A DNA stretch of 17,028 nucleotides from CAZJAH01 sp964544155 (GTDB lineage Bacteria > Bacteroidota > Ignavibacteria > Kapaibacteriales > UBA2268): NCBI GenBank assembly GCA_964544155.1, contig CAZJAH010000054.1, positions 1 to 17,028 on the forward strand, written 5' to 3'. Below, one piece after another: positions 6,801-14,457 of the stretch. Under the pieces are notes generated by a model that was not told the DNA's origin, did no database searches, and saw only the letters and a program-made list of their open reading frames with translations. Positions within the stretch are counted from its first letter, which is position 1, and every line of letters begins with the position of its first letter. The translations under genes and the position numbers were made by a program.

Positions 6801-8318
6801 TTAATTGTAATAATTTAGCTTTCCCTCGGTGAATACGGCTTTTACCTGCGTATTGTGTATCTCCTCAGGAGCTATTGAACTGATATCCCTGTCGATAATA
6901 GTTAAATCCGCGTCGAATCCTTCCTGAATCTTGCCGCGCGTACTGATACCGGCTGCGGTATGCGCATAAAGTGTGTATGATTTTAAAGCTTCTTCGAATG
7001 TTATTATTTCTTCCGGGTACCAGGCTTCTTTCCTGCCTTCGGGTACCCGCCTAAGATAAGCCTCTATGCCAATAAAGGGATTATGCGATTCAACGGGAAA
7101 ATCGGACCCGCCGGGAAGCGGTAAGCCTGCTTCAAGCAGGGACTTCCAGCGGTAGGCTTTCTCCGCGTTGCTGCCCAGACGTCTTTCCGCCATAGCCGCG
7201 GCGTCACTTATGCAGTGTATGGACTGCACCACGGGTATTGCGCCATATCTGACAAATTTATGAATGTCATCGGTATGTATGGTTTGCGCGTGTTCCACAC
7301 GAAGAATATTCATGAGCTCAGGAAATTCCGCCCTGACGCGCCCATAAGCATTAAGAACAAAACGGACGGCGGCATCACCGATGGCATGGGAGGCAATATT
7401 AAAACCGGCAAGGACAGCTTTTTTGATTTTTTCAAAAAATTCCAGCTCGCTGAAAAGTATCAAACCGGTATTGCCGGGATCATCTTTGTAAGGCTCGAGT
7501 AAAGCAGCTCCACGAGAACCTAATGCGCCGTCCGCGAAGAATTTCACTCCTGTGATATTATACATAGCTGAGCTGAATTTATTAATACCAAAATTTTTCC
7601 ATTCGTCATACTGGCCTGAGATGAATGCCTGCACCCGTGTTTTAAGCAGATCGAGTTCGTTCATTTCAATATATGTTTTTGCAAGGTCGGGGTGTACGTC
7701 CATGTCATGTATTTCCGTCAGGCCGACAGAGAGGCACATTTCCATGGCTTGTTCAATCATTTTAATATATTGCTCTCTTGTATAATCTGGTATCTTTGAA
7801 GTTACGAAATTCATAGCTGTATCGATAAGCACGCCGGTGGGTTCGCCGTTTTCATCTTTCAATATCTTGCCGCCCGTTGGATCAGGCGTCCCGCGGTCTA
7901 TACCAGCGCGTTTAAGTGCCTCGGAATTGACCCATGCGCTGTGATGGTCGGCTCTCAGCATGTAAGCCGGCCTGCCGGGGAAAACATTGTCAAGGGATTC
8001 CTTTGTAGGAAATTGCCTCCTGTGCCATTTTTCATGGTTCCAGCCTTTACCGGTTATCCAGTCTCCTTTAAGGCCTGTGTGCTTTTTTAGTATACCGATA
8101 CATTCATATTCGCTTTTCGCGCCTGCGAGATTAGCTTCTCTCTGCATCATGCCGAGTCCGGCAAGGTGGGCGTGGCTGTCAACCAGGCCCGGAAGCAACA
8201 CAGAATCATCAAATGAATACTTTTTGCCTCCGGAATGAATAATTACTCCATTTCTCCTGGGCAGTATCTTAGTGATGATGCCTCCTTCTGTAAAAACTTC
8301 CGCGTTTATAGGCTTCAT
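6801..8318 (-). CDS. YtcJ-like metal-dependent amidohydrolase (amidohydrolase family 3)
   Basis: The 505-residue protein fits the YtcJ-type branch of the amidohydrolase superfamily, cytosolic hydrolases with a TIM-barrel and one or two metals. The metal-binding pattern is complete: HAH (H49, H51) in LPGLVDSHAH, a candidate bridging lysine K259 in VKFFADGALGSRG, H311 in SHAIGD, H343 in RVEHAQ, and the catalytic aspartate D406 in GGSDFPVES. A C-terminal part (about 453-505) completes the composite beta domain. The N-terminal strand region is a little shorter than usual (HxH at 49, more often near 65-70), so part of the small domain is trimmed. No signal peptide. The ATG at 8316-8318 has only a weak GGAA ahead. 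The substrate cannot be told from sequence; members act on amide or imide bonds. Not obviously linked to its neighbours. Confidence 0.88.
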   Translation of the reverse strand: MKPINAEVFTEGGIITKILPRRNGVIIHSGGKKYSFDDSVLLPGLVDSHAHLAGLGMMQREANLAGAKSEYECIGILKKHTGLKGDWITGKGWNHEKWHRRQFPTKESLDNVFPGRPAYMLRADHHSAWVNSEALKRAGIDRGTPDPTGGKILKDENGEPTGVLIDTAMNFVTSKIPDYTREQYIKMIEQAMEMCLSVGLTEIHDMDVHPDLAKTYIEMNELDLLKTRVQAFISGQYDEWKNFGINKFSSAMYNITGVKFFADGALGSRGAALLEPYKDDPGNTGLILFSELEFFEKIKKAVLAGFNIASHAIGDAAVRFVLNAYGRVRAEFPELMNILRVEHAQTIHTDDIHKFVRYGAIPVVQSIHCISDAAAMAERRLGSNAEKAYRWKSLLEAGLPLPGGSDFPVESHNPFIGIEAYLRRVPEGRKEAWYPEEIITFEEALKSYTLYAHTAAGISTRGKIQEGFDADLTIIDRDISSIAPEEIHNTQVKAVFTEGKLNYYN

Positions 8319-8467
8319 TGCTGTATTCCATTCAAAAAATTCATTTTACATGAAATAATTTTTTAATTGTCAGATAAATAGCTATTAATAAGATTAATCA
8401 TTTTTGCTGAAATAATCAACAACGATTGCATCCGGCAGGAAATAAGATAGCTATTATAGCTGAATAC

Positions 8468-8497
8468 AAAAAAAAGCTGCCTCACGAGGGGCAGCTT
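8468..8497 (-). terminator. Rho-independent terminator of the ferredoxin gene
   Basis: On the minus strand AAGCTGCC / GGCAGCTT form a perfect 8-base stem (8497-8490 with 8481-8474) with an 8-base loop, followed by Ts (8473-8468). It lies about 33 bases after the ferredoxin stop. Confidence 0.9.
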
Positions 8498-8530
8498 AAT
8501 CTATTCTCAAGTAATTGAAATTATATCAAT

Positions 8531-8722
8531 TTAGCCGAGTTTTTCAACGCAGTCCACAGGACATACTTCCACACACTGAGGCTCATCGAAGTAACCTTCA
8601 CATTCAACACATTTGTCAGCATCGATGTGACACTGTTCGTCGCCTTCAGTAATCGCTTCTACCGGACATTCCGGTTCGCATGCTCCGCAAAGGATGCATT
8701 CGTCAGTTATTGTGTAAGCCAT
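8531..8722 (-). CDS. 2[4Fe-4S] ferredoxin, YfhL-like
   Basis: This 63-residue acidic protein has two cluster motifs. The first is C9-x2-C12-x2-C15-x3-C19-P, the second C38-x2-C41-x8-C50-x3-C54-P. The longer x8 spacing in the second motif is typical of YfhL/Alv-type bacterial ferredoxins, which carry low-potential electrons in the cytoplasm. Two extra cysteines, C31 and C58, are present. The start is firm: AGGAGAGG lies 6 bases ahead of the ATG at 8720-8722. The gene is flanked by its own terminator and a 127-base upstream spacer, so it is transcribed alone. The redox partner is not in the window. Confidence 0.94.
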   Translation of the reverse strand: MAYTITDECILCGACEPECPVEAITEGDEQCHIDADKCVECEGYFDEPQCVEVCPVDCVEKLG

Positions 8723-8779
8723 GTTTAACCTCTCCTAATAAAAATGCTTAGTTAACATTAATTTTTGCAACTGTAATAC

Positions 8780-8800
8780 CTAAGTTTTACAATGACTTAG
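8780..8800. repeat. Inverted repeat upstream of the ferredoxin gene
   Basis: CTAAGT (8780-8785) and ACTTAG (8795-8800) are perfect arms around a 9-base spacer, about 60-80 bases upstream of the ferredoxin start. Possible operator; short enough to be chance. Confidence 0.3.
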
Positions 8801-8849
8801 AGGAATTACATACAAAAATAATAAAAGAATTAACATGAAAAAAGTTTTT

Positions 8850-9689
8850 TTATGGTTTTTGCTCAGAAAAAAGACTTTTCCATCCGATTAAAGGAGCTAA
8901 GTTCTTGCTATCCATATGGGTTGATAGTGATGGCAGAGGAGAAAATAATTTATATTTTTTCCCGAAAAGATTTTGAATAGGGGTATAAAGCCAAAGCTTT
9001 ATGTAGGTTTTGGCCAGGTTTAAATCCCCGGGAAGATAGAAAAAAGCCAGCAAGGGATTCATTTTTCCAAGTTTTGTTAAAGAAAGGAACATACTGGAAT
9101 CGTAATTGTTGTATTTGTAAAAGGTCTTAAATACGCTTCCTGTCTGCTTAAGAATAGACTTTGTGGTCATGAATGTCAGGCAGGATGAGGCCGAAGTCCT
9201 CCAGTGCCTATATCCTGCGGTTATTATCTTCGATTTATAATTATGCAGAATGTGCTTGTAATAATCAGGATGATCATAGGAAGTCACGAAATCCGCGTCA
9301 TTCCGCGTGCTGATCAATTCAAGCATTTCACTAAATGCTTCCGGCAGGTAGAAGTAATCGTCCTCTGCAAAGTAAATATATTCGGCAAAATCCTGCGTTA
9401 AAAGCAAATCAATCTGCAATTTGAATGTGGCGGCATTACCGGCTCCATCAAGGCGGATTATTTCCAACCTTTCATCAGGAAAATACTTCCTGAAGAGCTC
9501 TACATATTCACCGGGGCAATTATCTAAAATTGCCCATACCTTGTAATCTACCTTCGATACTGATTCTGCGAAAGACTTCAGACACAGTTCCGAAAGTTTA
9601 TACTTATCGTCACTATGCGCCGGAGGAACTTTTGATACTCCCGGGTATATCCTGTAAGCGACAGCTAGCTTTTTAGTTTTTCCCGCCAT
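8850..9689 (-). CDS. Glycosyltransferase-like protein with an AEDDY motif (GT-A fold, possibly family 2)
   Basis: 279 residues, no signal peptide or clear membrane segment. An N-terminal nucleotide-sugar-like region is followed by RLDGAGNAATFKLQ (79-92) and AEDDYFYLP (108-116), where EDD takes the place of the metal-binding DxD motif. Aromatic-rich stretches follow. This layout fits a GT-A transferase acting on a surface polysaccharide or glycan, but it is divergent from classical family 2 and I cannot name donor or acceptor. Its ATG (9687-9689) lies inside the end of the upstream transferase gene, a 25-base overlap in another frame without a Shine-Dalgarno sequence, so translation is probably coupled. 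The two proteins likely act in one glycan pathway. Confidence 0.68.
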   Translation of the reverse strand: MAGKTKKLAVAYRIYPGVSKVPPAHSDDKYKLSELCLKSFAESVSKVDYKVWAILDNCPGEYVELFRKYFPDERLEIIRLDGAGNAATFKLQIDLLLTQDFAEYIYFAEDDYFYLPEAFSEMLELISTRNDADFVTSYDHPDYYKHILHNYKSKIITAGYRHWRTSASSCLTFMTTKSILKQTGSVFKTFYKYNNYDSSMFLSLTKLGKMNPLLAFFYLPGDLNLAKTYIKLWLYTPIQNLFGKKYKLFSPLPSLSTHMDSKNLAPLIGWKSLFSEQKP

Positions 9690-10606
9690 AATTCATTTGC
9701 GATATAGTGATAAATGTATTTGATCCTGTTTTTTTCATTTTTATTTGATTTATATACTAATGCCCAAAGCATGGACATAATTTTATTGTGAATATACTCA
9801 AATAGCACGAAAAACCTCTTTTCAGCTTTAGTTTTGTGTTTTTCACAAAATAAAACTTTGCTTGCAATAAGCTGCCTGAGTTTTCCTCTGTTGGGGATCT
9901 TCCCTGAAGAACTGGCACCTCTGTGATGGGTCACGGTTGCCTTAGGATAAAAAAGCACAGCATAGCCGGCCTTTTTCAGCCTGTAGCAATAATCAGCCTC
10001 TTCTGAATAGAAGAAGAAATCCTCATCAAATCCGCCTAACTTATCAAATGCTGACTTTCTTGTGCAGATCACTGCGCCGTCTATATATCCCGTATCTTTA
10101 GGGAATTTTTCAAGAGGAAAAAACCTATACGAGAATCTTCTGATTATTTTTGACAATGTTGTTATAAAAAAAAGATCTTCAATTCCATTGATTACTCCCG
10201 GCAGCCTGCCGTGTGAATACTGCCAATTGCCGTCGGGATATACCTGCTGAGGCCCGCAGACTCCTATCTCGTCGGATTTGCTTATGAATTCAATGAGCTT
10301 TTTGGTAGTTCCGGGGTGATAATCCACATCTGAATTGGACAGGATCATGTATTCATTTGATACCAGGGCGGCACCTAAATTTACGGCGGCAGCATACCCA
10401 AGATTTTTTTTATTAACTATGATATTCACCGAGGGAAAATTATTTTGAAGATTCTCAACAGTATCGTCACTGGAGGCATTATCAATCACAATAAGTTCAT
10501 CAGGTGGGTAAGAATCAAGAATGGAACGAACACAATTGGCGGTTAAATCCCTGGTATTATAGGATATAACCACAACACTGAATTTAATATTCGTTTTTGG
10601 CGCCAT
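9665..10606 (-). CDS. Family 2 glycosyltransferase (rhamnosyltransferase-like)
   Basis: The 313-residue protein starts directly with the GT-A nucleotide-binding fold: SVVVISYNTRDL (10-21), DNASSDDT (42-49), NKKNLGYAAAVNLG (65-78) and the metal-binding NSDVD (91-95). The catalytic region is GGFDEDFFFYSEEADYCYRLKKAG (191-214), followed by HHRG (227-230), all typical of the WbbL/RfbF-type branch that transfers sugars such as rhamnose to lipid-linked or surface glycans at the inner membrane face. The basic, aromatic C-terminus could touch the membrane. It is first in a two-gene unit with the next transferase. An 11-base A tract ends 3 bases ahead of the ATG (10604-10606), and there is no Shine-Dalgarno sequence. 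The sugar specificity is not determined. Confidence 0.88.
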   Translation of the reverse strand: MAPKTNIKFSVVVISYNTRDLTANCVRSILDSYPPDELIVIDNASSDDTVENLQNNFPSVNIIVNKKNLGYAAAVNLGAALVSNEYMILSNSDVDYHPGTTKKLIEFISKSDEIGVCGPQQVYPDGNWQYSHGRLPGVINGIEDLFFITTLSKIIRRFSYRFFPLEKFPKDTGYIDGAVICTRKSAFDKLGGFDEDFFFYSEEADYCYRLKKAGYAVLFYPKATVTHHRGASSSGKIPNRGKLRQLIASKVLFCEKHKTKAEKRFFVLFEYIHNKIMSMLWALVYKSNKNEKNRIKYIYHYIANELWREKLKS

Positions 10607-10609
10607 CTG

Positions 10610-10620
10610 TTTTTTTTTTT
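10610..10620 (-). promoter_or_regulatory. Homopolymer A11 tract directly ahead of the glycosyltransferase start
   Basis: Eleven As on the minus strand are followed by CAG and then ATG. A tract this long can change length by slippage and so alter expression, and A-rich leaders also favour initiation without a Shine-Dalgarno sequence. A second T-run (T9, 10692-10700) lies further upstream. Confidence 0.5.
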
Positions 10621-10676
10621 ATTAATTACCTTAACTGACAAAATTCATTAAAAATGATTAAAACAAAAAATTTAAC

Positions 10677-10686
10677 ATCACGTGAT
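10677..10686. promoter_or_regulatory. Perfect palindrome ATCACGTGAT between divergent genes
   Basis: A 10-base perfect palindrome with an E-box-like CACGTG core sits in the 254-base region between the glycosyltransferases (minus) and secD (plus), about 70 bases from the former start and 80 bases ahead of the secD promoter. Possible operator for either gene. Confidence 0.3.
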
Positions 10687-10764
10687 TTTTCTTTTTTTTT
10701 AAGTATATAAAAGGGAAAAATCGCTCAATCATTACAATTAATTAACAGCATCTATGTAAAAATG

Positions 10765-10795
10765 TTGTGTATTTCTATTTTAAGATATAAATTTG
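10765..10795 (+). promoter_or_regulatory. Bacteroidota-type promoter of the secD-secF-STAS unit
   Basis: TTG (10765-10767), 20 bases, then TAAATTTG (10788-10795), an exact match to the TAnnTTTG -7 element known from the Bacteroides primary sigma factor. Transcription would start near 10802, leaving a leader of about 60 bases before the secD start. Confidence 0.6.
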
Positions 10796-10847
10796 TGTTT
10801 CTATAAACTGAACTAAGCCAGATATAAATAAATTGACGATATACTTC

Positions 10848-10863
10848 GGAGGATGAAATTTTG
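10848..10863 (+). promoter_or_regulatory. Ribosome binding site and TTG start of secD
   Basis: GGAGG (10848-10852) lies 8 bases ahead of TTG (10861-10863), the right distance. An ATG directly abuts the GGAGG (10853-10855) but opens only ATG AAA TTT TGA, whose last codon overlaps the TTG start. TTG is therefore the start of secD. Confidence 0.85.
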
Positions 10864-12978
10864 AAAAAAATTATTGGAAAATTAGCGCTGGTTGTAGTAC
10901 CGCTGATAGCCGCAATCTTTATGCTGTGGCCTACTTACTGGTCGGGCCAGCTGCAGGAAAAGAAACAACAAGCCATGGACAGGGCTGAAAAAGCCGGTAA
11001 TCCGGTCGATTCCCTTGCTATCATGGACCAATTTCAGAAGCAGTACGGTGAAGACCTGAAAACTTCTAAAGAAAATGCTCTTAAACTAGGCCTCGATCTT
11101 AGGGGCGGCATGTATGTCACGCTCGAGGTTGACGTATTGAAACTTATCGAAGAAACAGCACAGAAAGAAGCAAAAGATGAGATATTCAGCAATGTTATCG
11201 AAGCAACTAAGCAGGATCTTGAAGAAACAGACCAGCCGGTTCTTGACCTCTTTCTAGAAAATTTCAATGATATTGCAAGGCCGGAAGGTAAAACCCTGAT
11301 TTCTTACTTTGATGTTGGAGATTATCGCGACGCCTCTGAAGAAAAAATTGTTGAGAAACTTCAGGATAACGCCAACCAGGCAATAGACCAGGCCCAGGAA
11401 GTTATTAGGCAGCGTATTGATAAATACGGTGTCTCCGAGCCAAATATTCAAAAGCAGGGAGCCCGAAGGATCGTACTCGAGCTTCCGGGTGTTACCAACG
11501 AATCTGAAATGAGGGATCTTCTTCAAACTACAGCCAGGCTGGATTTTAAGCTGCTCAGGAATAATGAACATCTGGTAAGCGCTTTTGCAAAGATTGACAA
11601 GCTGCTTTATGAGCAGTACCTGCGCCGCCAGGGTATGGAACCTGAAGAAGCTAAGCCTGCCGCAACAGATACAGCAGATGTGTCCCAGGCTGATACAGCA
11701 GCGGCTCAGGCTGATACTGCAGATGTGGCTCAGGCTGATACTGCCGCAATTGCAGGCGGCGATACCGCGGCTGCCGATACGGCAGATCCATTTGCGGGCC
11801 TTAGCGATGAAGAAGCTACTGCCAAATATATGCGGGAGCACCCTTTTACCAGACTGTTCCAGACTTACTTTGTTCCGGGAAATAACCAGAATCCGGTTCC
11901 TTTCAATTACGCCGAGCCGCAGTTCCCTGAGGGGCGGTATATGTTCCAGATATACGGAGATTCACTTCCTAAATTCCAGGCTATACTCAGTAGAGATGAC
12001 GTTAGGCCTCTTATCCCGGTAGATATTGAAATAGCTTATGAAGCGAATCCCGATTCAAGGATGTTGAAAAATCAGAATATAGAAGTTTTCAGCCTTTACG
12101 GACTCAAACAAGAGCCCGAACTTACAGGAGAAGTGATTACCGATGCTACGGCCACTTTCGATCAGGCTACGAATGCCCCTGTTGTGCTTATGTCGATGAA
12201 TTCGGAAGGTGCCGATAAATGGGCAAGGGTAACAGGCGCCAATATTGGTAAACAGATCGCAATCGTTCTCGACGGAAGAGTTTATTCGGCACCTGTGGTG
12301 CAGAGTAAAATATCACAAGGCAGCTCGCAGATCACCGGTATGGCTGACGTGCAGGAAGCAAGGCTGCTGGAAATTGTTCTCAAAGCAGGCGCTCTTAAAG
12401 CTCCGGTACAGATTTTGGAGGAAAGGGTTGTCGGGCCATCACTCGGTGAAGACTCAATTAATGCCGGGATAAATGCCAGCCTTTTAGCCGTACTCCTGGT
12501 TGTTATCTATATGGCTCTCTATTACAATAAGGGCGGCGTTATAGCAGACTTTGCTGTACTTCTTAACGTACTGCTTCTAATAGCCGTACTTTCGGCATTT
12601 AGCGGCACTCTGACACTGCCGGGCATTGCCGGTATCATACTAACCATTGGTATGGCAGTGGATGCCAATGTGCTTATATTCGAAAGGATACGGGAAGAGC
12701 TCTTTAAAGGGCGCTCACTTAAATCCGCGGTGGATGAAGGCTATGGCAAAGCACTAAGCGCTATCATTGACGGTAACATCACGACATTCATCACGGCGCT
12801 TATACTTTTTATATTCGGCAGCGGCCCGATACAGGGTTTTGCTCTAACGCTGATGATAGGTATCTTTGGAACTCTCTTTACCGCGATTATGGTCACAAGA
12901 GCGATCATCGAGATATTTATTTCAAGAGGCGCGACGCAGTTCAGCTTTGGACAGCCCAAATTAATTGAGAATAAATAA
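10861..12978 (+). CDS. secD: Protein translocase subunit SecD with an Ala/Asp/Thr-rich periplasmic insert
   Basis: SecD works with SecF to pull proteins out of the SecYEG channel into the periplasm, using the proton gradient. The 705-residue protein has a first membrane segment at 7-23, LGLDLRGGMYV (76-86), a large periplasmic domain, and a C-terminal block of five membrane segments (about 536-685) with GMAVDANVLIFERIREE (597-613), whose D601 is in the proton-relay position. It is longer than the E. coli protein (about 615). The extra length includes an insert of degenerate QADTA repeats at about 265-310, within the periplasmic domain. Translation starts at TTG 10861, set by GGAGG. It lies 21 bases from secF. 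yajC is not adjacent. Unlike many Bacteroidota, secD and secF are not fused. Confidence 0.96.
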   Translation: MKKIIGKLALVVVPLIAAIFMLWPTYWSGQLQEKKQQAMDRAEKAGNPVDSLAIMDQFQKQYGEDLKTSKENALKLGLDLRGGMYVTLEVDVLKLIEETAQKEAKDEIFSNVIEATKQDLEETDQPVLDLFLENFNDIARPEGKTLISYFDVGDYRDASEEKIVEKLQDNANQAIDQAQEVIRQRIDKYGVSEPNIQKQGARRIVLELPGVTNESEMRDLLQTTARLDFKLLRNNEHLVSAFAKIDKLLYEQYLRRQGMEPEEAKPAATDTADVSQADTAAAQADTADVAQADTAAIAGGDTAAADTADPFAGLSDEEATAKYMREHPFTRLFQTYFVPGNNQNPVPFNYAEPQFPEGRYMFQIYGDSLPKFQAILSRDDVRPLIPVDIEIAYEANPDSRMLKNQNIEVFSLYGLKQEPELTGEVITDATATFDQATNAPVVLMSMNSEGADKWARVTGANIGKQIAIVLDGRVYSAPVVQSKISQGSSQITGMADVQEARLLEIVLKAGALKAPVQILEERVVGPSLGEDSINAGINASLLAVLLVVIYMALYYNKGGVIADFAVLLNVLLLIAVLSAFSGTLTLPGIAGIILTIGMAVDANVLIFERIREELFKGRSLKSAVDEGYGKALSAIIDGNITTFITALILFIFGSGPIQGFALTLMIGIFGTLFTAIMVTRAIIEIFISRGATQFSFGQPKLIENK
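11653..11790 (+). repeat. Degenerate tandem repeat encoding the QADTA insert of SecD
   Basis: Codons 265-310 encode units of 7-8 residues: DVSQADTA, AAQADTA, DVAQADTA, AIAGGDTA, AADTA. The DNA units share CAGGCTGATAC and vary at third positions. The segment is rich in Ala, Asp and Thr, poor in hydrophobic residues, and likely a disordered acidic periplasmic linker. Confidence 0.85.
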
Positions 12979-12999
12979 TTATAAGAGGATTCATAGATT

Positions 13000-13947
13000 A
13001 TGCAATTTTTTAAAGATCCAAAAGTAAATTTTTTAAGTAAACGGAAGATGTTTGCCTTTGCTTCGGCTGTCTATATTGTGATTGGCCTTTTGGCAACTTT
13101 CATTCTCGGCCCGAAACTCGGCATCGATTTCCAGGGTGGAACCGAAATAGCCGTAGAATTTAGCCAAAGCGTTAATACAAATGATATCAGGAATGCCGTT
13201 GAGCAGACCGGAATGACCGGCAGCGAGATCAAATCTTTCGGCGGAGACAACCAGCATCTGATAAGGGTAAAAGAATCGGAAAAAAGCGCTGAAGCCGTGC
13301 AGGAAGCCCTTGAAAAAGCTTTTCCCAATCAGAATATCGAAGTACTGAAAATTGATAAGATCGGCCCGAAAATAGGCAGTGAGCTTTTCTTTGATGCTAT
13401 TTTGGCAGTTATACTTGCAGTTTTGGGTATTTTGATCTATATTGCCTTCAGGTTCGAGTTTGCATTCGGCCTGGGCGCTATTATTGCCCTTGTGCATGAC
13501 GTTATCGTGGCCTTTACTGTGATAGTAATAGTTCACCACACAGGGCTTATCAATCTTGAGATCAATCAGGCAATTCTTGCGGCAATGCTCACAGTGGTTG
13601 GTTATTCGATCAATGACACCGTGATTATTTTCGACAGGATAAGAGAAAACCGCGAGCGCCAAAAAGGTATGAACTTTATCAAAATGATAAACCTGAGCAT
13701 CAACGAAGTATTGAACAGAACAATTAATACTTCTTTGACAACTTCACTCGTGCTGATTACTCTGATATTCTTCGGCGGCGCTGTACTTCAGGGTTTCGCA
13801 TTTACCATGCTCATCGGTATCATTACAGGTACTTATTCGTCGTGGTATATTGCAAGTTCATTCGTGGTTTGGTATCTTGGAAAGTATAAAAAGATCGACC
13901 TTGAAAAAGGTTATGCTCCCAAATCAGCAGTGGGAGTTAAACCATAA
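13000..13947 (+). CDS. secF: Protein translocase subunit SecF
   Basis: The partner of SecD in Sec-dependent export. The 315-residue inner-membrane protein has its first membrane segment at about 18-36, LGIDFQGGTEI (40-50), a small periplasmic domain to about 125, then five segments (about 131-292) including GYSINDTVIIFDRIREN (201-217), the conserved SecF counterpart of the SecD relay motif. Length is normal. AGAGG lies 11 bases ahead of the ATG at 13000. It follows secD after 21 bases and precedes the STAS gene by 17 bases, so all three are probably on one transcript. Confidence 0.96.
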   Translation: MQFFKDPKVNFLSKRKMFAFASAVYIVIGLLATFILGPKLGIDFQGGTEIAVEFSQSVNTNDIRNAVEQTGMTGSEIKSFGGDNQHLIRVKESEKSAEAVQEALEKAFPNQNIEVLKIDKIGPKIGSELFFDAILAVILAVLGILIYIAFRFEFAFGLGAIIALVHDVIVAFTVIVIVHHTGLINLEINQAILAAMLTVVGYSINDTVIIFDRIRENRERQKGMNFIKMINLSINEVLNRTINTSLTTSLVLITLIFFGGAVLQGFAFTMLIGIITGTYSSWYIASSFVVWYLGKYKKIDLEKGYAPKSAVGVKP

Positions 13948-13964
13948 TAATATTTGAGGGTTTC

Positions 13965-14315
13965 ATGGAAAGCAATGAGAAATACTCGCATGAGCTAAAA
14001 GGCAATTTAGCCGTGATCGGACTTCATAAACATGTGTTGGGCGGCGGAACTGCCCTTGAATTCACAAAGGAGCTTCAGAAGCTGGCTTCAAAAAATGTTG
14101 ATTACATTATTCTCGATCTCAGCAAAGTCGAACTGATGAACAGCTCAGGATTGGGAATGCTGGTTAGCGGGCTTAGCTCGATGAAAAAGAATGATATTAG
14201 GCTTGTTTTAGCTGATGTGCCCGAAAAAGTAAATAATTTGCTTAACATGACTCATCTCGATAAAGTATTCGAAATCTACGAAAATGTAGCTGATGCTGAA
14301 TCGAAACTTGCTTAA
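13965..14315 (+). CDS. STAS-domain protein, anti-sigma factor antagonist-like (SpoIIAA/RsbV type)
   Basis: The 116 residues form a single STAS domain. The core strand IILDLSKVELMNSSGLGML (48-66) contains NSSGLG (59-64), where S60 or S61 is the expected phosphorylation site; S61 most likely aligns with SpoIIAA Ser58. The residue before the serines is Asn where SpoIIAA has Asp. In the family, the unphosphorylated form binds an anti-sigma kinase and frees a sigma factor; other STAS proteins act in different partner-switch roles. No kinase, phosphatase or sigma factor gene is in the window. GAGGG lies 4 bases ahead of the ATG, which is 17 bases after secF, and a terminator follows, so it appears to be the last gene of the secDF transcript. 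Why it is there is unclear. Confidence 0.87.
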   Translation: MESNEKYSHELKGNLAVIGLHKHVLGGGTALEFTKELQKLASKNVDYIILDLSKVELMNSSGLGMLVSGLSSMKKNDIRLVLADVPEKVNNLLNMTHLDKVFEIYENVADAESKLA

Positions 14316-14341
14316 ATGATCATTAATGATAAATATTAAAT

Positions 14342-14373
14342 GCTCCGCTCGGCTATGGGCGGAGCTTATTTTT
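14342..14373 (+). terminator. Rho-independent terminator after the STAS gene
   Basis: GCTCCGC / GCGGAGC form a perfect 7-base stem (14342-14348 with 14359-14365) with a 10-base loop, followed by TTATTTTTG. It separates the secD-secF-STAS unit from purA. Confidence 0.85.
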
Positions 14374-14392
14374 GCGAAAAAGTGAAAAATCC

Positions 14393-14423
14393 TTTGAGAT
14401 ATTTTACACATTTAGTAAATTTA
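14393..14423 (+). promoter_or_regulatory. Bacteroidota-type promoter of purA
   Basis: TTTG (14393-14396), 19 bases, then TAAATTTA (14416-14423), one base off the -7 consensus TAnnTTTG. It lies just past the terminator and about 35 bases before the purA start, leaving a leader of about 28 bases that contains AGAAAGG. Confidence 0.55.
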
Positions 14424-14457
14424 GGCCTGTTTACAGACTTTTCAGAAAGGTAATTTA

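Noticed and set aside
10853..10864. ATG at 10853 as the secD start
   Set aside because: It reaches a stop after three codons and directly abuts the GGAGG, with no room for initiation.
11254..11841. A 195-codon minus-strand frame rich in Cys, Ser and Ile
   Set aside because: It is the complement of the secD coding sequence including its repeat insert; composition explains it.
13033..13662. A 209-codon minus-strand frame
   Set aside because: It lies wholly antisense to secF, whose motifs are all intact; a shadow frame.
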